Shown here: positions 41,339 through 49,576 of the stretch, piece after piece | How the letters are laid out: the number at the start of each line of letters is the position of its first letter | How positions within the stretch are numbered: the stretch's first letter is position 1 | Origin: Verrucosispora sp. WMMD573 | Lineage (GTDB): Bacteria; Actinomycetota; Actinomycetes; Mycobacteriales; Micromonosporaceae | Assembly: GCF_027497175.1 (NCBI RefSeq) | Contig: NZ_CP114901.1 | Location: forward strand, 5,642,001 to 5,706,000 | Length of the DNA stretch: 64,000 bases | Direction: 5' to 3' | Notes under the pieces: generated by a model | The model's database searches: none | What the model saw: the letters and a program-made list of their open reading frames with translations, nothing else | What the model was told of the DNA's origin: nothing | Translations under genes and position numbers: made by a program

Positions 41339-41726
41339 ACCGGGAGGCGACCACGGCGGTCAGGCTGGCGAGTCCCGCCAACACCGCGACCGGTCCGCCA
41401 GGTCCGAGCGACGGACGGACCGCGGGGACGACCGGGCCGAGGAACACCTCGGCGTAGGTGGTCATGACAACGCCTGCGGCCACGATCGTGACGACACCGA
41501 GCCCACCGGCCACCAGCGGCAGCCACCCTCGCCGGCCCGGGTCGGTGATCGTCCACGCGGTGACCACGTTGAGCAGGACGGCCGCGCCGACGTACCAGGC
41601 CCATCCCGGAAACTCGGTGAGGCGGACGGCCCGGTCTCCGTACCAGGCCCAGGGCAGGCCGAAGACCGAGACGAGGGTTCCTGCCACGCCAGCGACGGCG
41701 GCGGCCCGAATGACGACCTTCGACAT
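41322..41726 (-). CDS. Small membrane protein of unknown function
   Basis: 134 residues from ATG (GGAGAAGACGTG upstream; the GTG at 41729 is also possible). Four hydrophobic stretches: VIRAAAVAGVAGTLVSVFGL, WAWYVGAAVLLNVVTAW, WLPLVAGGLGVVTIVAAGVVM and VAVLAGLASLTAVVA, separated by short charged loops. Not a family I recognise. Its 3' end overlaps the convergent winged-helix gene by 17 bases. Confidence 0.65.
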   Translation of the reverse strand: MSKVVIRAAAVAGVAGTLVSVFGLPWAWYGDRAVRLTEFPGWAWYVGAAVLLNVVTAWTITDPGRRGWLPLVAGGLGVVTIVAAGVVMTTYAEVFLGPVVPAVRPSLGPGGPVAVLAGLASLTAVVASRFSRSR

Positions 41727-41801
41727 CACGTCTTCTCCACCAGATTGCGGACCACGCTGCGGGCACGGTGTCGACCGGGCGGACTCGGGTCGGCACCGTG
41801 C

Positions 41802-42674
41802 TCAGCGTTTCAGGTCGGCCGCCAGGAAGGCACGCATCCTGGCGCTGATGGTCGGCCAGTCGGCGGCGAACTCGTAGAAGTGATGATCCGCCTGGCTCTC
41901 GATCAGCTCGGCCCGGGGTATCCCGGCAACCAAAGCCTCGGCGTGCGCGAAGGACACCGCACCGTCCCGGCGGCTGGCGATCACCAGGGCCGGTTGGGTG
42001 ACCTGCCCGGTGAGATCCTCGCGGGGGCGCAGGTCGTTGCGGAACCCTGCGCCGGAACGCATCCGGGAGAAGAGCCAGACCAACTGGGTACGCTGCGCCG
42101 GGGTCAGACCCGCCAGCACCTGGTCCGCCGGGAGGGTGGCCAGGCCGGAGAGCATCTGCCGCAGGCCACGGTCCGGCGCGCGGCGCAGCAGTGCCCGCAT
42201 CCCGCCCCACGTAGCTCCCTCGGTGCCGGGCGAGAACATCAACCCCGCCAACAGGCGAGTACTACGGCGGTCCGGATAGGGCAGCGGCCCCACCGCGCTT
42301 TGCAGAATCAGCCGCTCCACAAGGGTCGGGTGACGGGCCGCGAAGGCCACCGCGGTCGGCCCGCCGGCAGAGATGCCGACCGCCGCCGTGACCCGCTCGA
42401 CGCCCAGGTGCCGGCACAGGTCGGCAGTCACGTCGGCGAAGCCGGGCACGGTGGTCCCGGTGGTGACAGGGGTGCGGCCGTACCCCGGCCGTGACGGCGC
42501 CAGCACTGACGCGTCCGCCTCGTCGTAGACCCGCTCGTCCAGGGTCAGCCCGGCGCGCATGTGACCGCCGTGAAACACCACGACGACCGCCTCCCCGCGC
42601 TGCTCCAACCGATACTCCACCGGGCCGGCAGGGAGGTCCGCGATGCTCGTGGAGTGCTCCATCATGGCGGTCAT
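41802..42674 (-). CDS. Alpha/beta hydrolase
   Basis: 290 residues. Oxyanion-hole region VVVFHGGHMRAG, nucleophile elbow VGISAGG (G-x-S-x-G), later acid and histidine positions in ASRRDGAVSFAHAEAL and QADHHFYEF. The early APSRPGYGRTPV is the usual loop after strand 4 of these hydrolases. Substrate not predictable. No Shine-Dalgarno precedes ATG; a TAGCCT -10 box does. Confidence 0.9.
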   Translation of the reverse strand: MTAMMEHSTSIADLPAGPVEYRLEQRGEAVVVVFHGGHMRAGLTLDERVYDEADASVLAPSRPGYGRTPVTTGTTVPGFADVTADLCRHLGVERVTAAVGISAGGPTAVAFAARHPTLVERLILQSAVGPLPYPDRRSTRLLAGLMFSPGTEGATWGGMRALLRRAPDRGLRQMLSGLATLPADQVLAGLTPAQRTQLVWLFSRMRSGAGFRNDLRPREDLTGQVTQPALVIASRRDGAVSFAHAEALVAGIPRAELIESQADHHFYEFAADWPTISARMRAFLAADLKR

Positions 42675-42680
42675 CAGACG

Positions 42681-42686
42681 AGGCTA
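42681..42686 (-). promoter_or_regulatory. -10 box for probable leaderless hydrolase transcript
   Basis: On the minus strand TAGCCT is followed by six bases and then ATG at 42674. Confidence 0.5.
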
Positions 42687-42774
42687 GAGCAGCCGGACGG
42701 CGCCGACGGCCCCGTGTTCTGCCCACGGCAGAGATGCTTGGCCGCGCCGCGCCACCCCTGCTTGGCTGGGTGCC

Positions 42775-43788
42775 ATGCAGACACTGGTGCTCGGCGGCAC
42801 GGCATGGCTGGGGCAGGAGGTGGCCCGGCAGGCGGTCGCGCGGGGACACGCCGTCACCTGCCTGGCCCGTGGGGAGAGCGGAGCGGCACCGGACGGCGCG
42901 ACCCTGATCGCGGCGGACCGCCGCGACCCCGCAGCGTACGACGTGTTGCGCGACCGGGACTGGGACGCGGTGATCGAGGTCTCGTGGCAGCCGGGCTTCG
43001 TCCGGCAGGCCCTGCGCGCACTGGGCGACCGGGCCCGCCACTGGAGCTACGTCTCGTCCGTCAGCGCCTACGCCCGCCACGACACACCCGGCGCCGACGA
43101 GTCGGCGGCCACCCTGCCGGCAACGGTCCGCGACGAGGTCGACCGTGCGGAGTACGGCGAGGCGAAGGTGGCCTGCGAGCAGCTCTCCACCACCGAGGTG
43201 GGAGACCGGTTGCTGGTGGCCCGCGCCGGGCTGATCGGCGGCCCCGGCGACCACACCGATCGCTCCGGCTACTGGGTCGCCCGCGCCGCCCGCGCCCCCG
43301 AGGAACCCATGCTGGTACCCCGTACCCCCGATCTGTCGACCCAGGTGGTCGACGTGCGCGATCTGGCCGCCTGGCTGCTCGACAGTGCGACGGCCGGGAC
43401 GGTCGGCACGTTCAACGCGGTCGGTCCGGTGGTGCCCTTCGGTGAATGGGTCGCCCGGTGCCGCGCCATCGGCGGGCACACCGGCCCGGTGGTCGACGTC
43501 GACGCCGACTGGCTGGTGGCCCAGGGCGTGGCCCAGTACATGGGCCCGGAGTCGCTGCCGATGTGGCTTGTCGAGCCGGGCTGGTCCGGCTGGTCGGCGC
43601 GTAGCGGCGCGGCGGCGGTCGCCGCCGGGCTGCGGCACCGGCCACGCCCAGACCTGCTGGCGGACACCCTTGCGTGGGAGCGCGAGGCGGGGCTGAACCG
43701 TGACCGGCGTGCCGGCCTGAGCGCCGGCCGAGAGGCCGAGTTGCTCGACGCCCTGGCCCAGTCGAGCGGCCCCAGGTCAGCCTACTGA
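42775..43788 (+). CDS. NAD-dependent epimerase/dehydratase-family protein (atypical SDR)
   Basis: 337 residues. The NAD(P) loop is [21 protein letters not shown] (G-G-T-x-x-L-G), followed by [13 protein letters not shown] with the catalytic-site Ser and [11 protein letters not shown] with Tyr-x-x-x-Lys. The rest ([22 protein letters not shown]) matches extended-type SDRs of the isoflavone-reductase/reductase branch common in actinomycetes. Substrate unknown. The gene is divergent from the hydrolase with ~100 bases between; a weak TTGGCT lies seven bases before ATG. Confidence 0.88.
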   Translation: MQTLVLGGTAWLGQEVARQAVARGHAVTCLARGESGAAPDGATLIAADRRDPAAYDVLRDRDWDAVIEVSWQPGFVRQALRALGDRARHWSYVSSVSAYARHDTPGADESAATLPATVRDEVDRAEYGEAKVACEQLSTTEVGDRLLVARAGLIGGPGDHTDRSGYWVARAARAPEEPMLVPRTPDLSTQVVDVRDLAAWLLDSATAGTVGTFNAVGPVVPFGEWVARCRAIGGHTGPVVDVDADWLVAQGVAQYMGPESLPMWLVEPGWSGWSARSGAAAVAAGLRHRPRPDLLADTLAWEREAGLNRDRRAGLSAGREAELLDALAQSSGPRSAY

Positions 43789-43830
43789 GGGCTGCTGCCG
43801 GACACCTGACGCCGTAGCTGGCCGAGAACG

Positions 43831-43855
43831 GCGACAACATCAGGGATGTTGTCGC
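43831..43855. terminator. 11-bp stem-loop between convergent genes
   Basis: GCGACAACATC (43831-43841) pairs perfectly with GATGTTGTCGC (43845-43855) around loop AGG, after the epimerase gene and before the DUF397 gene on the other strand. Confidence 0.7.
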
Positions 43856-44027
43856 GTCAAGCCACTGCGAGGCAGCAACATCTCCGTAGTTGTAGGCGGC
43901 CCGGCGGGCGACCGGCGAGCGACCTACCTCCCGGCGCTTGCTCACAGCGCTGTGCCATGTCGACGTGTCGCGCTGCCAACGCAATGCGCCCGCCCCCCGA
44001 AGGGACGGGCGCTTGCACGCGTCCGGC

Positions 44028-44219
44028 TCAGGTCCGATCGCAGAGCTGGGTGACGAAGGCACGCCACGCGGACGGGGCGAAGGTCAGCGCCGGGCTGGTC
44101 GGGTTCTTCGAGTCGCGGACACCGACGACGCCGGGAAGATTGTCGGCTACCTCAACACAGTTGCCGCCGCTGGTGCCGCTACGGGTCGCCTTGCGCCACC
44201 GCGCGCCGTTCAGGTCCAT
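44028..44219 (-). CDS. DUF397 domain-containing protein
   Basis: 63 residues: MDLNGARWRKATRSGTSGGN, then CVEVADNLPGVVGVRDSKNP and FAPSAWRAFVTQL. W-R-K-(A/S)-x-x-S, N-C-V-E-V, and V-R-D-S-K are the three conserved blocks of DUF397. These small proteins are paired with XRE/DUF5753 regulators in actinobacteria (WhiJ/AbaA-type loci) and are thought to modulate them. Start overlaps the regulator stop by ten bases; ribosome site AAGGAAG. Confidence 0.95.
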   Translation of the reverse strand: MDLNGARWRKATRSGTSGGNCVEVADNLPGVVGVRDSKNPTSPALTFAPSAWRAFVTQLCDRT

Positions 44220-45010
44220 CGATTCGCCACTTCCTTGAGGAGGTCTAGGGACTGTCGCCGGGGTAGGGCCTCGGTGCGGACGCTCTCCCACCGCTCGAAA
44301 AGCGTATCGAGGTCGGCTGGCCGGTCCACGACATCGCCGCCTAGCTGGCTTTCGAGGTGGCCGATCCAATTGCCGTCCGGCATGTGGGCCAGGGACAGTG
44401 GACCGGACAGCCCGGCGTGAAGGCCAACATCGGCCGGGATGACGTGGACGCTGATGTTGGGTCGCTCTGCGCAAGCTACAAGGTGCGAGAGTTGCCCAGC
44501 CATCATTTTCTCACCCCCGTCGCCCGCGCGGCGGATCGCTGCCTCATCGACGACCACGACGAGTTGGGGTGGAGACTCCCGTGTGAGGATGGCCTGCCGT
44601 TCAAGTCGACCAGCGACCCGGCGATCCACCTCGTCATCGGTCAGGCGGGGGTCGAGTCGTAGGACGGCGTGAGCGTATGCCTCGCTTTGCAACAGGCCCG
44701 GGATCAGGTTGGGCTCGAAGTAGCGGAGCTGCGTCGCACCGCGTTCGGCGTCGAGCCATGGCAGGAACCAGGACGGTGTGCCGAGCTTCGTCGCCAGTCG
44801 CTCGAACAGGCCACCGTTGCTCAGCGCGCGGTCGGCGCCTCGGGCGAAGTCCAAGGTCAATGCCCGAGTGCCGCCCTCAACGGCGCTGACGTGGGAGGCA
44901 CTGAAGCCTGCGCCGCGACCGAATGCCTCTTGCGTCATGCCGGCCGCGCCCCGCGCCCGGCGGATCTCGCCAACGATGAAGGACGCCACGGGGTCTGGCA
45001 TGTCAGACAT
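44210..45010 (-). CDS. XRE-family regulator with DUF5753 domain
   Basis: 266 residues; ATG with GGGGAG upstream. The N-terminal helix-turn-helix is IRRARGAAGMTQEAFGRGAG with FSASHVSAVEGG as the recognition region; DUF5753 occupies ~95-265 (LRYFEPNLIPGLLQSEAYAH, RRVAGRLERQAIL, ISVHVIPADVGLHAG, LDLLKEVA). Such proteins with DUF397 partners control development or secondary metabolism in Streptomyces (WhiJ-like). The downstream DUF397 gene is translationally coupled. Confidence 0.95.
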   Translation of the reverse strand: MSDMPDPVASFIVGEIRRARGAAGMTQEAFGRGAGFSASHVSAVEGGTRALTLDFARGADRALSNGGLFERLATKLGTPSWFLPWLDAERGATQLRYFEPNLIPGLLQSEAYAHAVLRLDPRLTDDEVDRRVAGRLERQAILTRESPPQLVVVVDEAAIRRAGDGGEKMMAGQLSHLVACAERPNISVHVIPADVGLHAGLSGPLSLAHMPDGNWIGHLESQLGGDVVDRPADLDTLFERWESVRTEALPRRQSLDLLKEVANRWT

Positions 45011-45249
45011 TCAGAGCTCCCCACACTGAAGATCGATTACCCACGTCGCCACGGAGTCGGCGGCCGTTTCGCCAGCTCAGCCCGGACGGCGGAAACACCT
45101 TCCGAGAGTAGCGGTCTCCACAGCAGAGTGTCACCAGCGGAACCGCGGGCGTGGCACGGCCCGTCGGCGGGACCAGCACGGGGCCGCCCGTCGGGCGAGC
45201 ACTCTCGGGCGGCCCTCCCCAACTCCGTGTCGACTGAGGAGGCCCCGCC

Positions 45250-45327
45250 GTGCCCGTTCCGAAGCCCACCACCGTCGTACCCGCGTCCCGCCGGCCGGCC
45301 CGGCCCGATCGTCGCCATGTCGGGTGA
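45250..45327 (+). CDS. Tiny ORF coupled to next gene
   Basis: 25 residues (VPVPKPTTVVPASRRPARPD ...). A strong GAGGAGG lies seven bases before the GTG, and its TGA overlaps the GTG of the following gene (GTGA). The product is Pro/Arg-rich and may be only a translational coupler. No family recognised. Confidence 0.4.
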   Translation: MPVPKPTTVVPASRRPARPDRRHVG

Positions 45328-45620
45328 CGCGGGAGGACGGCACGCCTCGGGTCTCCCCCGGCGTGTACCTGCTGGACCGGGCAGCTTCCCCACAGTTCGC
45401 CAGCCCGATCCTGGTGCGGGTGATCCGCGAGCTGCCAGACCGGCACCCGCCGTACGCCTGGACCTGGGTCGACTGTTATCAGCTGGATCGGCACGGCGAC
45501 GCGACGGAGAAGCGGCAGTTGTTCGTGATGCCGCAGGGCATGCGCCCGGTCAACGTGGCACCGGTCCCCTACGCCACGCGACGGCGCCCGCCCCTCCGCG
45601 CCGCGCGGGCGGGAGGGTGA
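45324..45620 (+). CDS. Small hypothetical protein
   Basis: 98 residues beginning VTREDGTPRVSPGVYLLDRA. Recognisable order: FASPILVRVIRELPDRHPP, then AWTWVDCYQLDRHGDATEKRQ, ending in a basic tail. The pattern (R-V-I-R-E-L, W-T-W-(V/L)-D-x-Y-x-L) suggests a conserved actinobacterial small-protein family near XRE/DUF397 loci, but I cannot name it. Overlaps both neighbours by four bases, so it is part of a tight three-gene unit. Confidence 0.6.
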   Translation: MTREDGTPRVSPGVYLLDRAASPQFASPILVRVIRELPDRHPPYAWTWVDCYQLDRHGDATEKRQLFVMPQGMRPVNVAPVPYATRRRPPLRAARAGG

Positions 45621-45871
45621 GCAGCGGCCCGGTCGAGCACGTCGCGTCCCGTCCCACCTGGCGCTGCCGGGCCTGCGGGACCGCCTGGCCCTGTTCCCCG
45701 GCGAAGCTGCGTCTGCTCGCGGAGTACCGCGACGACATGCCCGGCCTGATGGTCTCTCTGGTGACGTTGCGCGAGGAGGCCGCCGAGCAACTGGCCGGGC
45801 TGTGCGGCGGTGGACCGCCGACCGACCTGCACCACCGGTTCACCGACTGGGTGCCGGCCCGGCCCAGATAG
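45617..45871 (+). CDS. Small Cys-motif protein (often mis-annotated as flavin reductase)
   Basis: 84 residues. A knuckle-like CRACGTAWPC (C-x2-C-x5-C) follows SRPTWR, and the rest (AKLRLLAEYRDDMPGLMVSL, LHHRFTDWV) is helical. Homologous actinobacterial proteins have this S-R-P-x-W-x-C-R-A-C-G block and are frequently given the name flavin reductase without support. A metal site is plausible but has only three cysteines here. GTG start overlaps the upstream stop, with GGGAGG in front. Confidence 0.65.
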   Translation: MSSGPVEHVASRPTWRCRACGTAWPCSPAKLRLLAEYRDDMPGLMVSLVTLREEAAEQLAGLCGGGPPTDLHHRFTDWVPARPR

Positions 45872-45873
45872 GC

Positions 45874-45926
45874 CGCCCACCCCGGGGTCCGCGCACTCCC
45901 CCGACGCGGGCCCGGGGCGGGTCCTG
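45874..45926. terminator. Imperfect GC-rich stem-loop between convergent genes
   Basis: A CCCACCCCGGGG-type left arm and a CCCGGGGCGGG-type right arm can pair imperfectly between the ends of the Cys-motif gene and the IclR gene. Moderate support only. Confidence 0.35.
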
Positions 45927-45936
45927 CCGCCTCGAC

Positions 45937-46695
45937 TCAATCAGTGTCGACGGTGTGGCCGAGTTCCCGGGAGATCTGGTTCGCGGTGTCGAGCAGCAGG
46001 GGAAGGCTCTCCTTGAGCTGGTCGAGGCTGGCGATGACCTCGATCGCGGTCATCGACGCGGCGGCGATGACCCGCCCGCGTGAGTCCCTGATCGGCGCGG
46101 CCATGCACATGACGTACGTGTCGTGTTCGCCGTTGTCGACGGCCCAGCCCTGGTCCCGGATGCGGAGGAGTTCCGCGTAGAGCGACTCGCGGTCGGCGTA
46201 CGTGGTGGGAGTGAATCGTTCGAAGACGACGTGGGAGAGGAGGCGGTCGCGTTCCTCCGTGGGCAGATACGCCAGGATGATCTTGCCGACGGCGCTCGCG
46301 TAGATCGAGACCGCGCGCCCGATCCGCGACGGCAGCTTGACCGCGTCGAAGGCCGGGCTGTCGACCTTGTCGATGTAGATGATCTCGTCCCCGGTCAGCT
46401 GCGCCAGGTGCACGGTGTGGCCGGTCTCGCGCTGGAGCGTGCGCAGGGGCGCGGCGGCGAACTGGCGCAGGTCCATCGAGCCCAGGGCCAGTTCCGACAG
46501 TTCGATGATGCCGCTGCCGAGCACGTACGTCCCGGCACCGGTCCGGCGGACGAAGCGCGCCGATTCGAGCGTCTGGAGGATCCGCAGGGCGGTGGACTTG
46601 TGTACCCCCAGGACCTCCGCTGCCTCGGTAAGCGACAGCGGATGCTCCGCGGCACGACGGATCAGGTCGACCGCACGGCGGATCGATTGCGACAA
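45937..46695 (-). CDS. IclR-family transcriptional regulator
   Basis: 252 residues with a TTG start (GGGAGACAGGA nearby), an uncommon codon that may keep expression low. The N-terminal winged helix is SIRRAVDLIRRAAEHPLSLT with HKSTALRILQTLESARFVRR; the IclR effector domain has GHTVHLAQLTGDEIIYIDKV and SAVGKIILAYL, then AAPIRDSRGRVIAAASMTA. Members sense small organic acids or sugars. It diverges from the pentonate operon, with inverted TTGCA motifs between them, so it probably controls that operon and itself, responding to a pentonate-type intermediate (inference). Confidence 0.94.
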   Translation of the reverse strand: MSQSIRRAVDLIRRAAEHPLSLTEAAEVLGVHKSTALRILQTLESARFVRRTGAGTYVLGSGIIELSELALGSMDLRQFAAAPLRTLQRETGHTVHLAQLTGDEIIYIDKVDSPAFDAVKLPSRIGRAVSIYASAVGKIILAYLPTEERDRLLSHVVFERFTPTTYADRESLYAELLRIRDQGWAVDNGEHDTYVMCMAAPIRDSRGRVIAAASMTAIEVIASLDQLKESLPLLLDTANQISRELGHTVDTD

Positions 46696-46736
46696 CGTCC
46701 TGTCTCCCTCCGCGCGGCGACCCGGACGGTCGCCGG

Positions 46737-46814
46737 TTGCATCATATGCAATGTAGTCCGCCCCAGTTGCAACCGACTATTGACACCGTTGCACATGTCG
46801 CTACGATCGTTGCA
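46737..46814. promoter_or_regulatory. IclR operator region with TTGCA motifs
   Basis: TTGCATCATATGCAA (46737-46751) has perfect 6-bp inverted arms. GTTGCAAC (46766-46773) is a perfect palindrome, and GTTGCA recurs at 46788 and 46809, spaced 21-30 bases. TTGCA half-sites are typical of IclR family operators. Confidence 0.6.
46780..46807 (+). promoter_or_regulatory. Sigma70-type promoter of pentonate operon
   Basis: TTGACA (46780-46785) and TACGAT (46802-46807) with a 16-base spacer, ~50 bases before the first gene. A GTTGCA motif lies inside the spacer and another just after the -10 box, so regulator binding would block RNA polymerase. Confidence 0.75.
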
Positions 46815-46856
46815 GATTCCAGCTCGGCGACTCTGACCTGCGACAGGGGAGCGACG

Positions 46857-48041
46857 ATGAGCAAGGAGCCCTGGTTCGGCAGCGCCGCTGAGGCGTTGCC
46901 GGACGATGCCGAGGACAGCGTCCTCATCGGCCGGATCTGGGACCCGTCCGTCGACGGCCCCTCCCCGGTGACCGTCCGCGACGGCGACGTCATCGACCTC
47001 AGCCGCCGGTTCCCGACCGTCCGGGACATCTGCGAGCTGCCCGAACCCGCCAAGACCGTGGCCGGGTTGGACGGGCCACGGATCGGCGGCTTCGACGAGC
47101 TACTGGCCAACACCGGTACCACGAACCGGGACCGGAGCCGGCCCTGGCTGCTCGCCCCGGTCGATCTGCAAGCGCTCAAGGCCGCCGGCGTGACCTTTCC
47201 GGTTTCGATGATCGAACGCGTCATCGAGGAGCGGGCCCGGGGAGACCTGACGCTCGCGGCGGACATCCGTGGCCGGATGCTCGCCGACATCGGTGCCGAC
47301 CTGCACAGTCTGGTACCCGGCTCGGTCGAGGCGGAGCGACTCAAGGCCGCACTGGTCGCCGAGGGGGTCTGGAGTCAGTATCTGGAGGTGGGGATCGGGC
47401 CGGACGCCGAGATCTTCACGAAAGGTCAGCCGCTCTCCGCTGTCGGCACCGCCGTCCCGGTCGGCGTACTTGCCGCCTCGACCTGGAACAACCCGGAGCC
47501 CGAGGTCGCGCTCATCGCCCAGTCCAGCGGCCGGATCGTCGGTGCCACCCTGGGCAACGACGTGAACCTGCGGGACGTCGAGGGACGCTCGGCGCTGCTG
47601 CTTCCCCGGGCCAAGGACAACAACGCCTCATGCGCCCTCGGTCCGTTGATCCGCCTGTTCGACGAGCGGTTTGCGCTCAGTCGGGTACGCGAGTTGGAGG
47701 TGGGTCTCCAGGTCCACGGGGTGGACGGCTTCCAGCTGGAGGCGACCTCGGAGATGGCGCGGATGGCACGCGACCCGGAGTCGCTGGTACGGCAGTTGAT
47801 CGGCCCCCATCACCAGTATCCCGACGGTGCCGTCCTGATGCTCGGCACCATGTTCGCCCCCACTCAGGACCGCGAACGCCCCGGCGAGGGCTTCACCCAC
47901 AAGGTCGACGACGTGGTGTGGATCAACTGCCCGACGCTCGGCACCCTGGTCAACCGGGTGTGGCACGCGGAGCGGTGCGAGCCGTGGCGGTTCGGCGTCC
48001 GCGATCTCATGAGCAACCTGGCGAGGAGAGGACTGCTGTGA
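46857..48041 (+). CDS. Fumarylacetoacetate hydrolase-family enzyme (2-keto-3-deoxy-pentonate dehydratase-like)
   Basis: 394 residues from ATG with AGGGGAG upstream. FAH-fold parts: VGIGPDAEIFTKGQPLSAVG, then NNPEPEVALIAQSSGRIVGA (metal-ligand E-x-E type), GNDVNLRDVEGRSALLLPRA and KDNNASCALGPLI. The ~390-residue length and N-terminal ~130-residue extension match the Caulobacter XylX branch, which dehydrates 2-keto-3-deoxy-xylonate to 2-oxoglutarate semialdehyde. The next two genes encode the semialdehyde dehydrogenase and a pentonate dehydratase, so the whole lower Weimberg route is present. D-xylose versus arabinose isomer cannot be told. Confidence 0.85.
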   Translation: MSKEPWFGSAAEALPDDAEDSVLIGRIWDPSVDGPSPVTVRDGDVIDLSRRFPTVRDICELPEPAKTVAGLDGPRIGGFDELLANTGTTNRDRSRPWLLAPVDLQALKAAGVTFPVSMIERVIEERARGDLTLAADIRGRMLADIGADLHSLVPGSVEAERLKAALVAEGVWSQYLEVGIGPDAEIFTKGQPLSAVGTAVPVGVLAASTWNNPEPEVALIAQSSGRIVGATLGNDVNLRDVEGRSALLLPRAKDNNASCALGPLIRLFDERFALSRVRELEVGLQVHGVDGFQLEATSEMARMARDPESLVRQLIGPHHQYPDGAVLMLGTMFAPTQDRERPGEGFTHKVDDVVWINCPTLGTLVNRVWHAERCEPWRFGVRDLMSNLARRGLL

Positions 48042-49549
48042 AAGTCACCACCACCGATCCACGCGACGGCCGGCAGCACCCGACGGATCTGACCGAGACG
48101 GACGAGGCTGGCGTGGCGGCGACCGCCGACCAGGCGTCCCGGGCGGCACAGTGGCTGTTCGACCTGGGCAGGGCCGGCAGGGCGCGGCTGCTGGACGCGG
48201 TCGCGGCCGCCCTGGAGTCCCGTCGTGCGGATCTGGTCGCGACGGCGGATGCGGAGACCGGGCTGGGTCAGGCGCGGCTCGACTCGGAGCTGACCCGGGC
48301 GGCGGTCCAGTTCCGGATGTTCGCGGCGGTGCTACGCGACGGTGGGTACCTGGAGGCGGCCATCGACCACGCCGCCGACACGCCCCTCGGGCCCGGCCCG
48401 GACGTGCGGCGGATGCTCGTACCCCTCGGGCCGGTGGCCGTCTTCGGGGCCAGCAACTTCCCGTTCGCCTTCTCCGTCGCCGGGGGCGACACCGCCTCGG
48501 CGCTGGCCGCCGGCTGTCCGACGGTGGCGAAGGCCCACCCGTCCCATCCGCTGACCTCGCGTGCCTCCGCCGACGCGATCGAGTCGGCCGTGCGCGACCT
48601 GGGCGGGCCCGACGGTGTCCTCACGGCCGTGTACGGGGAGCAGGCCGGCCGTTGGCTGGTGCGCCAGCCGGCGATCCGGGCCACCGCCCTGACCGGCTCC
48701 GTTGGCGCGGCCCGCGCCATCCAGGCCGCCATCGACGAACGCACCGACCCCATCCCGCTGTACGCCGAACTGAGCAGCGTGAACCCGATCGTCGTCCTGC
48801 CCGACGCGGCGGCCAGCCGGGGAGACCAGATCGCCGACGGGCTGTTCGCCTCCTTCACCGCCTCGGGCGGTCAGCTCTGCACCAAGCCGGGGCTGGCGTT
48901 CCTCCCTTCGGACCCGGGCGGCGACCGACTGGTGGACATGCTCCGGGCGAAGGTCGCCTCCGCAGGTGGGATGGTCCTGCTTAACCAGCGCATCCGGGAC
49001 GCGTACGAGAGCGGGGCCACCGCGTTGGAGAAGGCCGGCGCCCGCCTCGTCGCGCAGCCCCGGATCGACGCCGACGCGGGCTTCCGGGTGGCGCCGACGC
49101 TGCTGGAGGTCGACCTGCCGGGCCTGACCGCCGAGATCGCCGACGAGTGCTTCGGCCCGCTGATGGTCGTGGTCCGCTACCGCGACGTCGCCGAACTCGA
49201 CGCCGCGCTGGCGACCGTGCCGCCGTCGCTGACCGGCTCCGTCCACAGCGGACAAGGCGATGACACCGACGCCGTACGCGGGCTGTTCGACGTCCTCGCC
49301 GCCCGCTCCGGTCGCGTCGTCTTCGACGGCTATCCCACCGGTGTCCGGGTGTCGTGGGCCCAGCACCACGGTGGCCCCTGGCCGTCGACGAATGCCGTGC
49401 ACACCTCGGTGGGCGCCACCTCGATCCGACGCTTCCTACGCCCGCTGGCCTGGCAGAACGCCCCGGAGTGGATCCTTCCCGAGGAACTGCGAGACGAGTA
49501 CGCCGCCATTCCCCGCCGAGTCGATGGGCGACTCGTGCCAGGGGTCTAA
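48038..49549 (+). CDS. 2-oxoglutarate semialdehyde dehydrogenase-type aldehyde dehydrogenase
   Basis: 503 residues; GTG overlapping the upstream stop (GTGA), GAGGAGAG before it. Aldehyde dehydrogenase hallmarks: PLGPVAVFGASNFPFAFSVA, TALTGSVGAARAI (NAD(P) loop), catalytic Glu in PLYAELSSVNPIVV and nucleophile Cys281 in GGQLCTKPG. The F-G-A-S-N-F-P-F-A-F-S block is characteristic of the NADP-linked KGSADH branch that oxidises 2-oxoglutarate semialdehyde to 2-oxoglutarate. Position between an FAH-family dehydratase and an IlvD/Edd dehydratase supports this role. Confidence 0.93.
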   Translation: MKVTTTDPRDGRQHPTDLTETDEAGVAATADQASRAAQWLFDLGRAGRARLLDAVAAALESRRADLVATADAETGLGQARLDSELTRAAVQFRMFAAVLRDGGYLEAAIDHAADTPLGPGPDVRRMLVPLGPVAVFGASNFPFAFSVAGGDTASALAAGCPTVAKAHPSHPLTSRASADAIESAVRDLGGPDGVLTAVYGEQAGRWLVRQPAIRATALTGSVGAARAIQAAIDERTDPIPLYAELSSVNPIVVLPDAAASRGDQIADGLFASFTASGGQLCTKPGLAFLPSDPGGDRLVDMLRAKVASAGGMVLLNQRIRDAYESGATALEKAGARLVAQPRIDADAGFRVAPTLLEVDLPGLTAEIADECFGPLMVVVRYRDVAELDAALATVPPSLTGSVHSGQGDDTDAVRGLFDVLAARSGRVVFDGYPTGVRVSWAQHHGGPWPSTNAVHTSVGATSIRRFLRPLAWQNAPEWILPEELRDEYAAIPRRVDGRLVPGV

Positions 49550-49576
49550 TCGCACAGGTGACAGGAAGGTGTGCTG

